Below, piece by piece: positions 1 to 7,800 of a stretch of 24,150 nt of DNA (position 1 is the stretch's first letter; the number at the start of each line of letters is the position of its first letter). Made by a program: the position numbers and the translations under genes. Origin of the DNA: an uncultured Bacteroidota bacterium. GTDB lineage: Bacteria; Bacteroidota; Bacteroidia; B-17B0; Aurantibacillaceae. The notes below the pieces were generated by a model, which saw only the letters and a program-made list of their open reading frames with translations, did not search any database and had not been told where the DNA came from. The stretch covers positions 1 to 24,150 of the forward strand of contig CAIXZI010000358.1 in the NCBI GenBank assembly GCA_903923915.1, read 5' to 3'.

Positions 1-198
1 ACAGTTAAAGTAAAAAAAATAGAGAACAATAAAATAAAGATGGTTGTGGCTGATAACGGAAAAGGAATTCCACATCATATAGATTTTAAAAAAACAGAAT
101 CGCTTGGATTACAACTTGTAAATATATTAACAGAACAAATTAACGGAACCATAGCACTTAATCAAACAAACGGAACGACATTTGAAATAATATTTTAA
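1..198 (+). CDS. Sensor histidine kinase, C-terminal end (5' truncated by window)
   Basis: Frame 1 is open from the first base to a TAA at 196-198 and encodes the last 65 residues of a protein. The piece holds the end of an HATPase_c ATP-binding domain: an N/G1-like box (ADNGKGIP, residues 18-25 of the fragment) and a G2-like box (SLGLQLV). It ends in a beta-strand (GTTFEIIF) typical of the C-terminus of HisKA_2/HWE-like kinases. Only three bases separate its stop from the response regulator that follows, so the two are probably one operon and a cognate pair: the kinase would phosphorylate Asp56 of the regulator. The sensor part lies outside the window, so the stimulus cannot be inferred. Confidence 0.85.
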   Translation, partial: TVKVKKIENNKIKMVVADNGKGIPHHIDFKKTESLGLQLVNILTEQINGTIALNQTNGTTFEIIF

Positions 199-201
199 TC
201 T

Positions 202-957
202 ATGTCAAACTCAGTAAACATACTCGTTGTAGAAGACGAAAGCATCGTATCAAAGGACATCCAAAACAGCTTAAAAAAAATAGGCTATAATGTAGTTGGC
301 GCTTGTAACAACGCACAAGAAGCTATTGATTTAGCAACCGAATTACATCCGGATGTGGTGCTAATGGATATTATGCTTAAGGGCCCATTAACGGGTATTG
401 ATGCTGCCGATCAAATAAAGCTACTAAATATCCCTGTTATATTTTTAACGGCTTATGCAGATGAAGCTACGCTTGCAAAAGCCAAAGTAACCGAGCCTTA
501 CGGATATATTTTAAAACCGTTTAAAGAAAAAGATTTAAGTATTTCTATTGATATGGCAATTCATCGCCATAAAAAATTGACGGAATTGAAAAAAGAAAGG
601 GATTTTTTATACTCGATAGTTGAAAATAAAGTAGGCGCAAAAGACGTTTTATTTGTAAAATCAAACAGTCGTTTAGTAAAAATAAACACCAAAGATATTT
701 TCTTTATAGAAGCGCTGAAAGATTATGTTACTATAAACACCGAGTTGATGCGCTACACCATGCACTCTACCATGAAAGATATTGAAAAGAAAGTTTCACC
801 AAGCGATTTTATGCGCGTGCACCGTTCGTTTATTATTCGTATAGATAAAATTGTGGCTATAGAAAACCACAACCTTATTTTGGAAAAAGACAAAAAACCA
901 ATTCCAATTGGCGGCTCTTACAAAGACGATCTTTTGCAGCGACTTAATATGGTTTAA
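202..957 (+). CDS. Response regulator, REC plus LytTR DNA-binding domain
   Basis: 251 residues. The receiver domain spans about residues 5-122. It has the acidic pair E11/D12, the phospho-acceptor D56 (VVLMDIM), T83 and K105 (ILKPF), so all the residues needed for phosphotransfer are present. A short helical linker (122-145) leads into a LytTR domain (about 148-248) with FVKSN, FFIEALKDYV and FMRVHRSFI motifs. LytTR proteins bind direct repeats upstream of target promoters; the targets here are unknown. The ATG at 202 follows the kinase stop by three bases. Its 3' end overlaps the convergent lipoprotein gene by 14 bp, so read-through transcripts would be antisense to each other. Confidence 0.93.
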   Translation: MSNSVNILVVEDESIVSKDIQNSLKKIGYNVVGACNNAQEAIDLATELHPDVVLMDIMLKGPLTGIDAADQIKLLNIPVIFLTAYADEATLAKAKVTEPYGYILKPFKEKDLSISIDMAIHRHKKLTELKKERDFLYSIVENKVGAKDVLFVKSNSRLVKINTKDIFFIEALKDYVTINTELMRYTMHSTMKDIEKKVSPSDFMRVHRSFIIRIDKIVAIENHNLILEKDKKPIPIGGSYKDDLLQRLNMV

Positions 958-1630
958 ACTCTCGTCTGGTTTTCCAGTGAGTTATTTCTGGCGCCAAGCT
1001 ATCATCAATATCATCAACAGTTTTTGTTTCGTCCATAAAAACACTTGGGTTTTTTGTAATGGTGGTATAAGTCCACTCGTTTGATATATTTGGCGGATCG
1101 GCAAACCAAAAGGCGTTACCCAAGCAAAAGGTTTCGGTTATTTTTTTATTGTGCATTACAGAAATAAAAGCCGTATTAGTTGTTGTGCTTGGACAAGCTT
1201 CATAAGATGTGTAATGAATACCCCATACATATCCGGTTGTGTTGCTATCCATTTTTATTTTGTAAAGAGCGTGTGCCGTAGCATTCTTTGGCATCCCAAT
1301 ATCTAACGAATCACAGTATTGTTTGTACTTTCCTGCCGTTTTTAACGAATCAATTTTATAAAAAGTGTTTAAGGTATATAAGTTGTCTTTGGTTAATTCT
1401 GATGTGTCTATTTCTAAAGCAAGTAAATTAATTACATTACTTTTTATAGAATCAAATGTTTCTAATTTATATAGAATGTTTGTGTCTATTAAAAGCGGCA
1501 GAGCAGCATCTTTAAACAAAACACTTAAGGTGTCGTTTGCCGGTGCGTTATTTGTTGTTTCTTTTTTTGGATTCCCGCAAGAGAATAATAAGACGGCTGC
1601 CGAGCCAACTAAAAAAAGTAGTTTTTTCAT
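944..1630 (-). CDS. Putative lipoprotein of unknown function
   Basis: 228 residues with a clear lipoprotein signal peptide: MKK, a hydrophobic core, and the lipobox LFSC with the acylated cysteine at residue 18, followed by a polar N/K/T-rich linker. The mature protein is therefore expected to be anchored to the outer or inner membrane facing the periplasm. No catalytic motif was recognised. The central part carries several Thr/Asp-rich turns and a Trp-containing segment (YVWGIHYTSYE). It is transcribed divergently from mnmG across a 68-bp gap and convergently with the response regulator. On its own strand a TATATTTA sequence just upstream of the ATG resembles a Bacteroidota -7 element. Confidence 0.7.
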   Translation of the reverse strand: MKKLLFLVGSAAVLLFSCGNPKKETTNNAPANDTLSVLFKDAALPLLIDTNILYKLETFDSIKSNVINLLALEIDTSELTKDNLYTLNTFYKIDSLKTAGKYKQYCDSLDIGMPKNATAHALYKIKMDSNTTGYVWGIHYTSYEACPSTTTNTAFISVMHNKKITETFCLGNAFWFADPPNISNEWTYTTITKNPSVFMDETKTVDDIDDSLAPEITHWKTRREFKPY

Positions 1631-1667
1631 ACCATAAATATAGAAAAGTATTCTCCCATTAAATTCT

Positions 1668-1675
1668 TAATTTTG
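1668..1675 (+). promoter_or_regulatory. Candidate -7 element for mnmG
   Basis: TAATTTTG matches the Bacteroidota -7 consensus TAnnTTTG. It lies 23 bp upstream of the GTG start of mnmG, which would give a short 5' leader. No good TTG -33 partner is visible at 17-23 bp, so the call rests on the -7 motif and its position. Confidence 0.4.
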
Positions 1676-1698
1676 CATCCTTAATATTTAATTAATAC

Positions 1699-3585
1699 GT
1701 GCAATCATCTTACGATATAATTGTTGTTGGCGCTGGCCACGCTGGTTGCGAAGCCGCTGCTGCTGCTGCCAACATGGGTTCAAAGGTTTTATTAATAACC
1801 ATGAACATGCAAACCATTGCCCAAATGAGCTGTAATCCGGCCATGGGTGGTATTGCAAAAGGACAAATTGTTCGTGAGATCGATGCACTTGGCGGTTATT
1901 CGGGCATTATATCGGATAAATCTGCCATCCAATTCCGCATGCTAAACCGCAGTAAAGGTCCAGCAATGTGGAGTCCGCGCACGCAGAATGATAGAATGAT
2001 GTTTGCCAACGAATGGCGCAAAATGCTGGAGCAAACGCCCAATGTAGATTTTTGGCAAGATACCGTAAACTCATTGCTTATCAGCAAAGATGGCAAACGT
2101 GTTGAAGGTGCTGTAACCGGCATGGGCATTAAGTTTCACGCAAAAGCGGTTGTGCTTACTAACGGCACTTTCTTAAATGGCTTGATACATATTGGAGAAA
2201 AGAATTTTTCAGGCGGAAGAACCGGCGAAAAAGCAGCTTTCGGAATTACCGAGCAATTAGTTGCTCTTGGTTTTGAAAGCGGAAGAATGAAAACCGGCAC
2301 CCCCCCCCGAATTGATGGCCGCTCAATCGATTATTCTAAAACTGAATTACAAGAGGGAGACCCTCAACTGGATAAATTCTCTTACCTAGATAATACATCG
2401 CGGTTTATGGGCCCTAATGCCAAAAAACAGGTGCCTTGCCACATTACGTATACCAATCAGGCTGTTCACGATATTTTAAAAACTGGCTTTGAGCAATCGC
2501 CTATGTTTGCGGGTCGAATTCAGGGTCGCGGACCACGTTACTGTCCTTCTATCGAAGATAAAATTTCGCGCTTTGCCGAAAGGGAGCGTCACCAGTTATT
2601 TATTGAACCCGAAGGCTGGGACACCGTGGAGATTTATCTGAATGGTTTTTCTACCTCCTTGCCCGAAGATGTTCAATACAAAGCACTACAATTAATTCCG
2701 GGCTTAGAAAACGCTAAAATGTTCCGTCCTGGCTATGCCATCGAGTACGATTACTTCCCCCCTACCCAATTAAGATTGACTTTAGAAACACAACTAATTG
2801 ATAATCTGTACTTTGCGGGTCAAATTAACGGTACAACCGGCTACGAAGAAGCTGCATGTCAAGGAATTATGGCCGGAATGAACGCGCATTTAAAAATTAC
2901 TGAGCAGGAGCCTTTGGTATTGAACAGATATGATGGTTACATTGGTGTTTTAATTGACGATTTAGTTAATAAAGGAACCGATGAGCCTTATCGCATGTTT
3001 ACCTCACGTTCTGAATACCGTTTGCTATTGCGACAAGATAATGCGGATATCCGCCTCACCCCTATCTCACACAAACTTGGTTTGGCTTCTGCAGAACGAC
3101 TTAAAAAGGTAGAAGATAAAGTTGCCAATTCAGCATCTATCATTAATTATTTTAGAAATAATAGTGTTGATCCGGCAGAGATAAATCCGTTTTTAGAAAG
3201 CATTAGCTCCTCGCCTATCAATCAAAAAATGAGGTATTATAATATCCTGTCGCGCCCAAATATTGGCGTTGCAGATATTGCCCGTTATTGTAAAGATGTG
3301 GAAAATAATATTTCTGATTTCAATAACGAAACAATTGAGCAGGCTGAAATTTTAATGAAATATGAAGGCTACATTGAACGTGAAAGAGAGAATGCAGATA
3401 AACTTAAACGCCTGGAAGAATTAAAACTGAAACCGGATTTTGACTACGATTTGCTATCAAGTATTTCGACCGAAGCAAGAGAAAAATTGAAGAAAATTAA
3501 ACCATTAACACTCGGACAAGCATCTCGTATCTCGGGCATTAACCCATCTGATGTTTCTATTTTGATGGTTTATATTGGGAGATAA
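1699..3585 (+). CDS. mnmG: tRNA uridine-5-carboxymethylaminomethyl modification enzyme MnmG (GidA)
   Basis: 628 residues, the usual length. MnmG works with MnmE to install the cmnm5 group at U34 of tRNAs that read two-fold degenerate codons, using FAD. Seen here: the N-terminal FAD-binding [10 protein letters not shown] motif (residues 11-20), the conserved [13 protein letters not shown] segment, [15 protein letters not shown], a second FAD-contacting stretch [18 protein letters not shown], and the C-terminal helical MnmE-binding domain ending in the typical SILMVYIGR. The start is GTG: an in-frame TAA lies at 1693-1695, and the next ATG falls inside the FAD motif region. A run of nine C (2300-2308) encodes part of TGTPPRID. 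A parS site follows the stop by 6 bp. gidA is often near the origin in bacteria. Confidence 0.97.
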   Translation: MQSSYDIIVVGAGHAGCEAAAAAANMGSKVLLITMNMQTIAQMSCNPAMGGIAKGQIVREIDALGGYSGIISDKSAIQFRMLNRSKGPAMWSPRTQNDRMMFANEWRKMLEQTPNVDFWQDTVNSLLISKDGKRVEGAVTGMGIKFHAKAVVLTNGTFLNGLIHIGEKNFSGGRTGEKAAFGITEQLVALGFESGRMKTGTPPRIDGRSIDYSKTELQEGDPQLDKFSYLDNTSRFMGPNAKKQVPCHITYTNQAVHDILKTGFEQSPMFAGRIQGRGPRYCPSIEDKISRFAERERHQLFIEPEGWDTVEIYLNGFSTSLPEDVQYKALQLIPGLENAKMFRPGYAIEYDYFPPTQLRLTLETQLIDNLYFAGQINGTTGYEEAACQGIMAGMNAHLKITEQEPLVLNRYDGYIGVLIDDLVNKGTDEPYRMFTSRSEYRLLLRQDNADIRLTPISHKLGLASAERLKKVEDKVANSASIINYFRNNSVDPAEINPFLESISSSPINQKMRYYNILSRPNIGVADIARYCKDVENNISDFNNETIEQAEILMKYEGYIERERENADKLKRLEELKLKPDFDYDLLSSISTEAREKLKKIKPLTLGQASRISGINPSDVSILMVYIGR

Positions 3586-3591
3586 TTACAC

Positions 3592-3607
3592 TGTTCCACG
3601 TGAAACA
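3592..3607. other. parS centromere site 1 (perfect match)
   Basis: TGTTCCACGTGAAACA matches all 14 specified positions of the conserved ParB/Spo0J box TGTTNCACGTGNAACA. It sits wholly in the 30-bp gap between mnmG and the methyltransferase gene, ending 8 bp before that gene's ATG. ParB-CTP clamps load at such sites and spread, marking the origin region for segregation. Read on the minus strand, its non-palindromic positions agree with sites 2 and 3, and the shared core extends to ATTGTTTCACGTGGAAC. Confidence 0.9.
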
Positions 3608-3615
3608 ATTTAAAT

Positions 3616-4512
3616 ATGAAAGAAATTAATACCTGTTTAATATGCGGTTCAACTAAAATTGAGCCGTTTTTAGTTTGTAAAGACTATACGGTTTCTCAAA
3701 AAGATTTCCGAATTCAGCGCTGTGTTGATTGTAACTTTAAGTTTACCTCTCCTCGTCCGGAAGATGCTGACCTTGGAAAGTATTATAAAGCCGAAGATTA
3801 TATCTCCCATTCGGATACTAAAAAGGGTTTGGTAAACAAACTTTATCATGGCGTGAGATCTTATACACTGATAAAGAAATTGCAATTGGTAATCCAGCAT
3901 ACCAAGCTTAAAAGCGGTAAAATATTAGATTATGGCGCCGGAACCGGAGCTTTTTTAAACACCTGCAAAACCAATAAATGGGATGCTTTAGGAATTGAGC
4001 CAGACGAGACAGCTCGTAAAGTAATGAACGATAAGTTCGGAATTACATCTTTTCCTTCGTTAGAAGAAGCTCGACAAAACACTTCTTTTTCCGGTTTTGA
4101 TGCTATAACTGCCTGGCATGTTTTAGAGCATGTACCCGATTTGAAGGAAACAATTACCTCGCTTAAATGGGCTTTAAAAGATAAAGGAATCTTTATTGTG
4201 GCGGTTCCTAATCTGGAAAGTTATGATGCTAAACACTACAGACAGTTTTGGGCGGCTTATGATTTGCCACGCCACCTTTGGCACTTTGAGCCTAAAGCTA
4301 TAACCAAATTGTTTTCTGATAACGGATTTAAATTAGAGAAAACCCTCCCCATGGTGTTTGATGCTTTCTACGTATCAATGCTTAGCGAGAAGTATAAAAC
4401 GGGCGGCACAAACCTAATAAAGGCATTTATGAGAGGGTTAATCTCGAATATTAAGGCCAATAAAACAGGCAAAGAATTCTCCAGTCAGATATACGTATTC
4501 CGTAAAATGTAA
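3616..4512 (+). CDS. Class I SAM-dependent methyltransferase with N-terminal zinc ribbon
   Basis: 298 residues. An N-terminal CxxC...CxxC zinc-ribbon-like knuckle (C7, C10, C36, C39) precedes a Rossmann-type methyltransferase domain. Motif I is LDYGAGTGAF (104-113), the acidic residue after strand beta-2 lies in GIEPDE (126-131), and WHVLEHV (167-173) is the post-motif segment typical of the UbiG/Methyltransf_23 group. A C-terminal region (PNLESYDAKHYRQFW, DLPRHLWHF) also fits that family. The substrate is not known; relatives act on sugars, lipids or quinones. It starts 30 bp after mnmG with no visible promoter of its own and is probably co-transcribed with it. Both flanking gaps hold parS sites. 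Confidence 0.85.
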   Translation: MKEINTCLICGSTKIEPFLVCKDYTVSQKDFRIQRCVDCNFKFTSPRPEDADLGKYYKAEDYISHSDTKKGLVNKLYHGVRSYTLIKKLQLVIQHTKLKSGKILDYGAGTGAFLNTCKTNKWDALGIEPDETARKVMNDKFGITSFPSLEEARQNTSFSGFDAITAWHVLEHVPDLKETITSLKWALKDKGIFIVAVPNLESYDAKHYRQFWAAYDLPRHLWHFEPKAITKLFSDNGFKLEKTLPMVFDAFYVSMLSEKYKTGGTNLIKAFMRGLISNIKANKTGKEFSSQIYVFRKM

Positions 4513-4515
4513 TAT

Positions 4516-4531
4516 TGTTTCACGTGGAACT
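4516..4531. other. parS centromere site 2 (one mismatch)
   Basis: TGTTTCACGTGGAACT matches 13 of the 14 specified parS positions; only the final base differs (T for A). It begins three bases after the stop codon of the methyltransferase gene and is followed seven bases later by an intrinsic terminator. Confidence 0.85.
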
Positions 4532-4538
4532 AAAAACT

Positions 4539-4565
4539 AAATCCCGCCATTAGCGGGATTTTTTG
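4539..4565 (+). terminator. Intrinsic terminator after the mnmG-methyltransferase unit
   Basis: A 9-bp perfect stem (AAATCCCGC with GCGGGATTT), a 5-base loop (CATTA) and a T-run ending at 4564 form a classic rho-independent terminator for + strand transcription. Confidence 0.88.
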
Positions 4566-4611
4566 TTTGGAATATTAAGCAATAAGCAATGTATTATACC
4601 GTTATCATGCT

Positions 4612-5277
4612 ATGAAAAAACTCATTACAATCTTAGGCTTATTTATTTCAATTAATGTCTTTTCGCAGGATACAATTTCGGTAAAAAGGTTTTCTTTGGC
4701 TGTTGGACCAACTTGGGGTTCAGCTAACTGGGGTGGAAGCGCAAATCTTTCATATGCTGTAGGTAAAAAATTTAATTTAAGTATAAAGGGTTTTTTTGCT
4801 CAAGGGAGCGATAAAAATTTTTACGGACAGTATTCTGTTGGAATACAAAATAGGCCAACGACAGATATTTCTGTTTCGGCAAACTATTTTTTACTTGGAA
4901 ATACGAACCAAAAATGTAAAGCCGCATTGTACTTTGGTTTAGGCTATTTGCAACAAACAAGTAATACCACAAATCTTTACCCGGGAAACCTTTTCTTGTC
5001 AAATAATCCCAATGGTTCTTATATAGATAAAGATGTTTCGAAAGGTTTGGCGGCTAATACAAAGATTGGAGCTGAATTTAAGCTTGGGCCAGGAAAACTC
5101 TATATAGAAGCTTATTTTTCTATTTCTTTTGTAGGGGAAAGCACAACAAGTTTTACCTTTATGAATCAGTTTACAAATCCTGCAAATTCACCAAAATTGC
5201 AAGTTAACAAGTATATAGAAGATTTTGATCCGGCAGCAATTTTATGCTTTAACGTGGGCTACGCAATTCCTTTTTAG
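4612..5277 (+). CDS. Putative outer-membrane beta-barrel protein
   Basis: 221 residues. The N-terminus MKKLITILGLFISINVFSQ is a signal peptide ending in the SQ cleavage context common in this phylum. The mature part alternates polar and aromatic/hydrophobic residues in short strands separated by Gly/Asn turns, and ends in GYAIPF, with a C-terminal Phe as in many outer-membrane barrels. These features suggest a small 8-10 strand barrel; no enzyme motif was recognised and the function is unknown. The gene sits between two near-identical parS-terminator modules (4516-4565 and 5283-5338), with its own 46-bp leader after the first terminator, so it needs its own promoter. None of the standard form is obvious. 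Confidence 0.7.
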   Translation: MKKLITILGLFISINVFSQDTISVKRFSLAVGPTWGSANWGGSANLSYAVGKKFNLSIKGFFAQGSDKNFYGQYSVGIQNRPTTDISVSANYFLLGNTNQKCKAALYFGLGYLQQTSNTTNLYPGNLFLSNNPNGSYIDKDVSKGLAANTKIGAEFKLGPGKLYIEAYFSISFVGESTTSFTFMNQFTNPANSPKLQVNKYIEDFDPAAILCFNVGYAIPF

Positions 5278-5282
5278 ATAAT

Positions 5283-5298
5283 TGTTTCACGTGGAACC
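5283..5298. other. parS centromere site 3 (one mismatch)
   Basis: TGTTTCACGTGGAACC matches 13 of the 14 specified parS positions; only the last base differs. It begins five bases after the stop of the barrel protein gene and is followed eight bases later by a terminator. Sequence on both sides is also shared with site 2. Confidence 0.85.
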
Positions 5299-5306
5299 AA
5301 AGACTT

Positions 5307-5338
5307 AATCCTGCCAAAAAAAGGCAGGATTTTTTATT
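5307..5338 (+). terminator. Intrinsic terminator after the barrel protein gene
   Basis: A 9-bp perfect stem (AATCCTGCC with GGCAGGATT), a 7-A loop and a T-rich tail. It terminates + strand transcription just where the convergent minus-strand gene ends (its stop codon is at 5334-5336). The minus strand has no T-run after the stem, so it is one-directional. Confidence 0.88.
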
Positions 5339-6233
5339 TAAAATCTGTCCTAATTCTAAGCGCTAAACCCACGTTAAAAAAGAAAGCATCTTGTATACCC
5401 GTGTAAATTGGTGGGGCGTTTAAAAGTGTTTTGGTTTCGTATAAATACGCCAGTGGACTATAATTTATAGTTCTGCCAAACTCAGCAAACAAAACAAATT
5501 TCTTTTTGATGTAAACATCTACAAATGCCTTGGCTTGCAACTCGGCATTCTTTACATAATCGTGGTTGCCATCGCTTAGTCGGTAAGAACGTGTGTAAGA
5601 TTTAAAAGCTAAGCCGGCATAAAGCTTTTGCTTTACAAGAGCATACTCAATTCGGTAGGTGGTTGGCAAAACCCCGTACATTTTTAAGCGATCTGTGGCA
5701 TCCCAATCAATTGAAAAAAGCGGCACAAAAAAGTTCCCGAAGAATTCTCGGTTATAAAATAGTCCGGCTTTAATTTTAAGCTTTTTGTTTAGGGTATAAG
5801 TTGCCAAGCCATAACCACCTAATTGAAAATCATAAGAGCTAACACTATTCCTAAAATCAGAACTTAATTTAGGCATAACCAAACCTATAAACTTCCACTT
5901 ACGGTTTTTAGTTTCGTGTTGTAAACCAATTGGCAAAAGTGTAGAATACAGGTTGTTTGTTTGCGAGTAAAAATCGTTCTTAATGCTTGTTTGCAAATTC
6001 TCTCCATAAAAACGAATAATAAATACGTTTTGAGAATCGAGTACAATAGGAGCGGTAATATTTAAATAGTAATTGGTTGTAGTATTTTTACTCTTTAAAG
6101 CATCTTTATAATTGCTTTGAAGTGATTGCGCACTTGTGTTTATAATATCTACATAGGGCTGAGAAATCCCATTTAAAGAGAGTAGAAGGCAAGAAAAAAC
6201 AACAACTATTTTACGAACGAAAGTATAGCCCAT
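5334..6233 (-). CDS. Exported, probably outer-membrane protein of unknown function
   Basis: 299 residues with a signal peptide: positive n-region, hydrophobic core VVVFSCLLLSL, and a GISQ cleavage context near residue 25. The mature chain has many short amphipathic strands rich in Tyr/Phe (YYLNITAP, FIIRFYG, YGLATYTLNKKLKIKAGLFYN), which suggests a beta-barrel porin-like fold. No named family was recognised. The ATG at 6233 lies inside the 3' end of prmA (28-bp overlap), and no later start would keep the signal peptide, so translation is probably coupled to prmA. It is the last gene of the minus-strand permease-tpiA-prmA operon. Confidence 0.68.
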   Translation of the reverse strand: MGYTFVRKIVVVFSCLLLSLNGISQPYVDIINTSAQSLQSNYKDALKSKNTTTNYYLNITAPIVLDSQNVFIIRFYGENLQTSIKNDFYSQTNNLYSTLLPIGLQHETKNRKWKFIGLVMPKLSSDFRNSVSSYDFQLGGYGLATYTLNKKLKIKAGLFYNREFFGNFFVPLFSIDWDATDRLKMYGVLPTTYRIEYALVKQKLYAGLAFKSYTRSYRLSDGNHDYVKNAELQAKAFVDVYIKKKFVLFAEFGRTINYSPLAYLYETKTLLNAPPIYTGIQDAFFFNVGLALRIRTDFK

Positions 6234-7036
6234 TCGCCTTTGGTTTCTTGTTTTTGTAAACGTAATCCGAGTTTTTCGGCCGCGGCAATTAAATCAGGAC
6301 AATCGGTTTCAAAAAAGCCACTTAAAAAAAGCGTTCCGTTTGGAAAAAGATGCTTTGCATAGCGACTCATGTCTTGCATCAAAATGTTTTTATTGATGTT
6401 GGCCAAAATTATATCGAAACTAGTTTCTGCACTCTTCATGGTATCTTGAATGAAATCAATATCATCCCTTGTAAAGCCATTCAGCGCTCTATTTTCGCGC
6501 GAATTTTCTACACTCCATTCATCAATGTCAATTCCTAAAACACGTTTAGCACCTAATTTCTTGGCGATAATTGCTAATATTCCGGTACCGCAGCCAACAT
6601 CTAAAACGTCTTTTCCTTTTACAGTAATGGTAAACAAACTTTTTGCCATAAGCCATGTGGTTGCGTGATGCCCTGTGCCAAACGACATCTTAGGCTCAAT
6701 AAGCAAATCCATAAAGGGTGGGGCAGGAGCAGGGTGAAACGATGCCCTTATTTGAGCGTAATTTTCAATTACAACCGGGTTAAATTGTTTTTCCCATTCC
6801 TTATTCCAGTTTTGTTTTTTAATTTGCTGGGTAGAAAAAGAAAAATTAATATCGGGAAAATTGTTTTTTAATTCATTGATAAACAATTCATTATAATCGT
6901 TTTGAAGGATAAAAGCCTCAAAACCTTTATCGTTAAATACAAAGCTTTCAAAGTTTTCTTCAGAAAGAACCGCAGCCAATATTTCGCTGCCCGGCTCTGG
7001 CGGATTTACTTCAAAGGAAACACAAACATATTCCAT
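6206..7036 (-). CDS. prmA: Ribosomal protein L11 methyltransferase
   Basis: 276 residues. PrmA trimethylates ribosomal protein L11 using SAM. Recognisable parts are the N-terminal L11-recognition domain (about 1-90), the PrmA signature MSFGTGHHATT (117-127), SAM motif I VLDVGCGTG (144-152), the acidic GIDIDEW segment (168-174) and NINKN (213-217), the counterpart of the family's N-[IV]-N-P/K motif. It starts three bases after tpiA, so the two are co-transcribed, an arrangement common in the phylum. Its 3' end overlaps the next gene by 28 bp. Confidence 0.95.
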   Translation of the reverse strand: MEYVCVSFEVNPPEPGSEILAAVLSEENFESFVFNDKGFEAFILQNDYNELFINELKNNFPDINFSFSTQQIKKQNWNKEWEKQFNPVVIENYAQIRASFHPAPAPPFMDLLIEPKMSFGTGHHATTWLMAKSLFTITVKGKDVLDVGCGTGILAIIAKKLGAKRVLGIDIDEWSVENSRENRALNGFTRDDIDFIQDTMKSAETSFDIILANINKNILMQDMSRYAKHLFPNGTLFLSGFFETDCPDLIAAAEKLGLRLQKQETKGEWAILSFVK

Positions 7037-7039
7037 ACA

Positions 7040-7795
7040 TTAGAATGAATTAACGATTTGTAAAAAGTCTTCAGCAACTAATGATGCGCCCCCAATTAGG
7101 CCACCATCCACATCAGCACAGGCAAATAATTCTTTAGCGTTTTTGGCATTGCAGCTTCCGCCATATAAAACGCTTATTTGCTTAGCCACATCTTTATTAT
7201 ATTTTTCTTCTATGGCAAAACGGATAAATGCATGCATTTCTTGGGCTTGCTCGGGCGTGGCTGTTTCGCCGGTACCAATTGCCCAAACGGGTTCGTAGGC
7301 TAAAATTAATTTGCTAAACATTTCCTCAGGAAGAAGAAAAACAACATCACTTAATTGTTGCTTTACTGCACTAAAATAATGATTGCTTTTGCGATCGGGC
7401 AATTTTTCTCCCACACAAAAAACGGGCGTTAAGCCATGTATAAGCGCTAATTGAATTTTAGTTAAAAGCTGTTGCGGTGTTTCTTTAAAATATTCTCTAC
7501 GTTCTGAATGACCAATAATAACATACTTAGCGCCACAAGAAGCAATGGCCGAAGCGCTTATTTCGCCTGTAAAAGCACCAACTTCGGTATGATAACAGTT
7601 TTGTGCGCCGACAGAAAAACTTGCGTTTTCTTTTACTAAAGAAACAAAATCGGGTATAAACAAACTTGGCGGAAAAATAATTTTTGTAATATCTTCACTA
7701 TTAGTTGAGCCAGAAAGGATTGATTTCACAAGGGCTTCACCCTCTTGCAAAGTTTTGTTCATTTTCCAGTTAGCGGCAACAATTTTCTTTCGCAT
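7040..7795 (-). CDS. tpiA: Triosephosphate isomerase
   Basis: 251 residues, normal for this TIM-barrel enzyme that interconverts dihydroxyacetone phosphate and glyceraldehyde 3-phosphate. The catalytic set is intact: N9 and K11 in AANWKMN, H96 in IIGHSERR, and E168 in AYEPVWAIGTG, the last including the mobile phosphate-binding loop 6. The C-terminal phosphate-binding YGGS and GGLIGGAS motifs are also present. It lies five bases downstream of the permease gene and three bases upstream of prmA, inside the minus-strand operon. Glycolysis and gluconeogenesis role is firm. Confidence 0.98.
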   Translation of the reverse strand: MRKKIVAANWKMNKTLQEGEALVKSILSGSTNSEDITKIIFPPSLFIPDFVSLVKENASFSVGAQNCYHTEVGAFTGEISASAIASCGAKYVIIGHSERREYFKETPQQLLTKIQLALIHGLTPVFCVGEKLPDRKSNHYFSAVKQQLSDVVFLLPEEMFSKLILAYEPVWAIGTGETATPEQAQEMHAFIRFAIEEKYNKDVAKQISVLYGGSCNAKNAKELFACADVDGGLIGGASLVAEDFLQIVNSF

Positions 7796-7800
7796 ATATT

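Noticed and set aside
5277..5336. Strand switch at the end of the parS cluster as a replication origin
   Set aside because: Genes converge here; an origin normally shows genes diverging. The parS evidence supports origin proximity, not an origin at this point.
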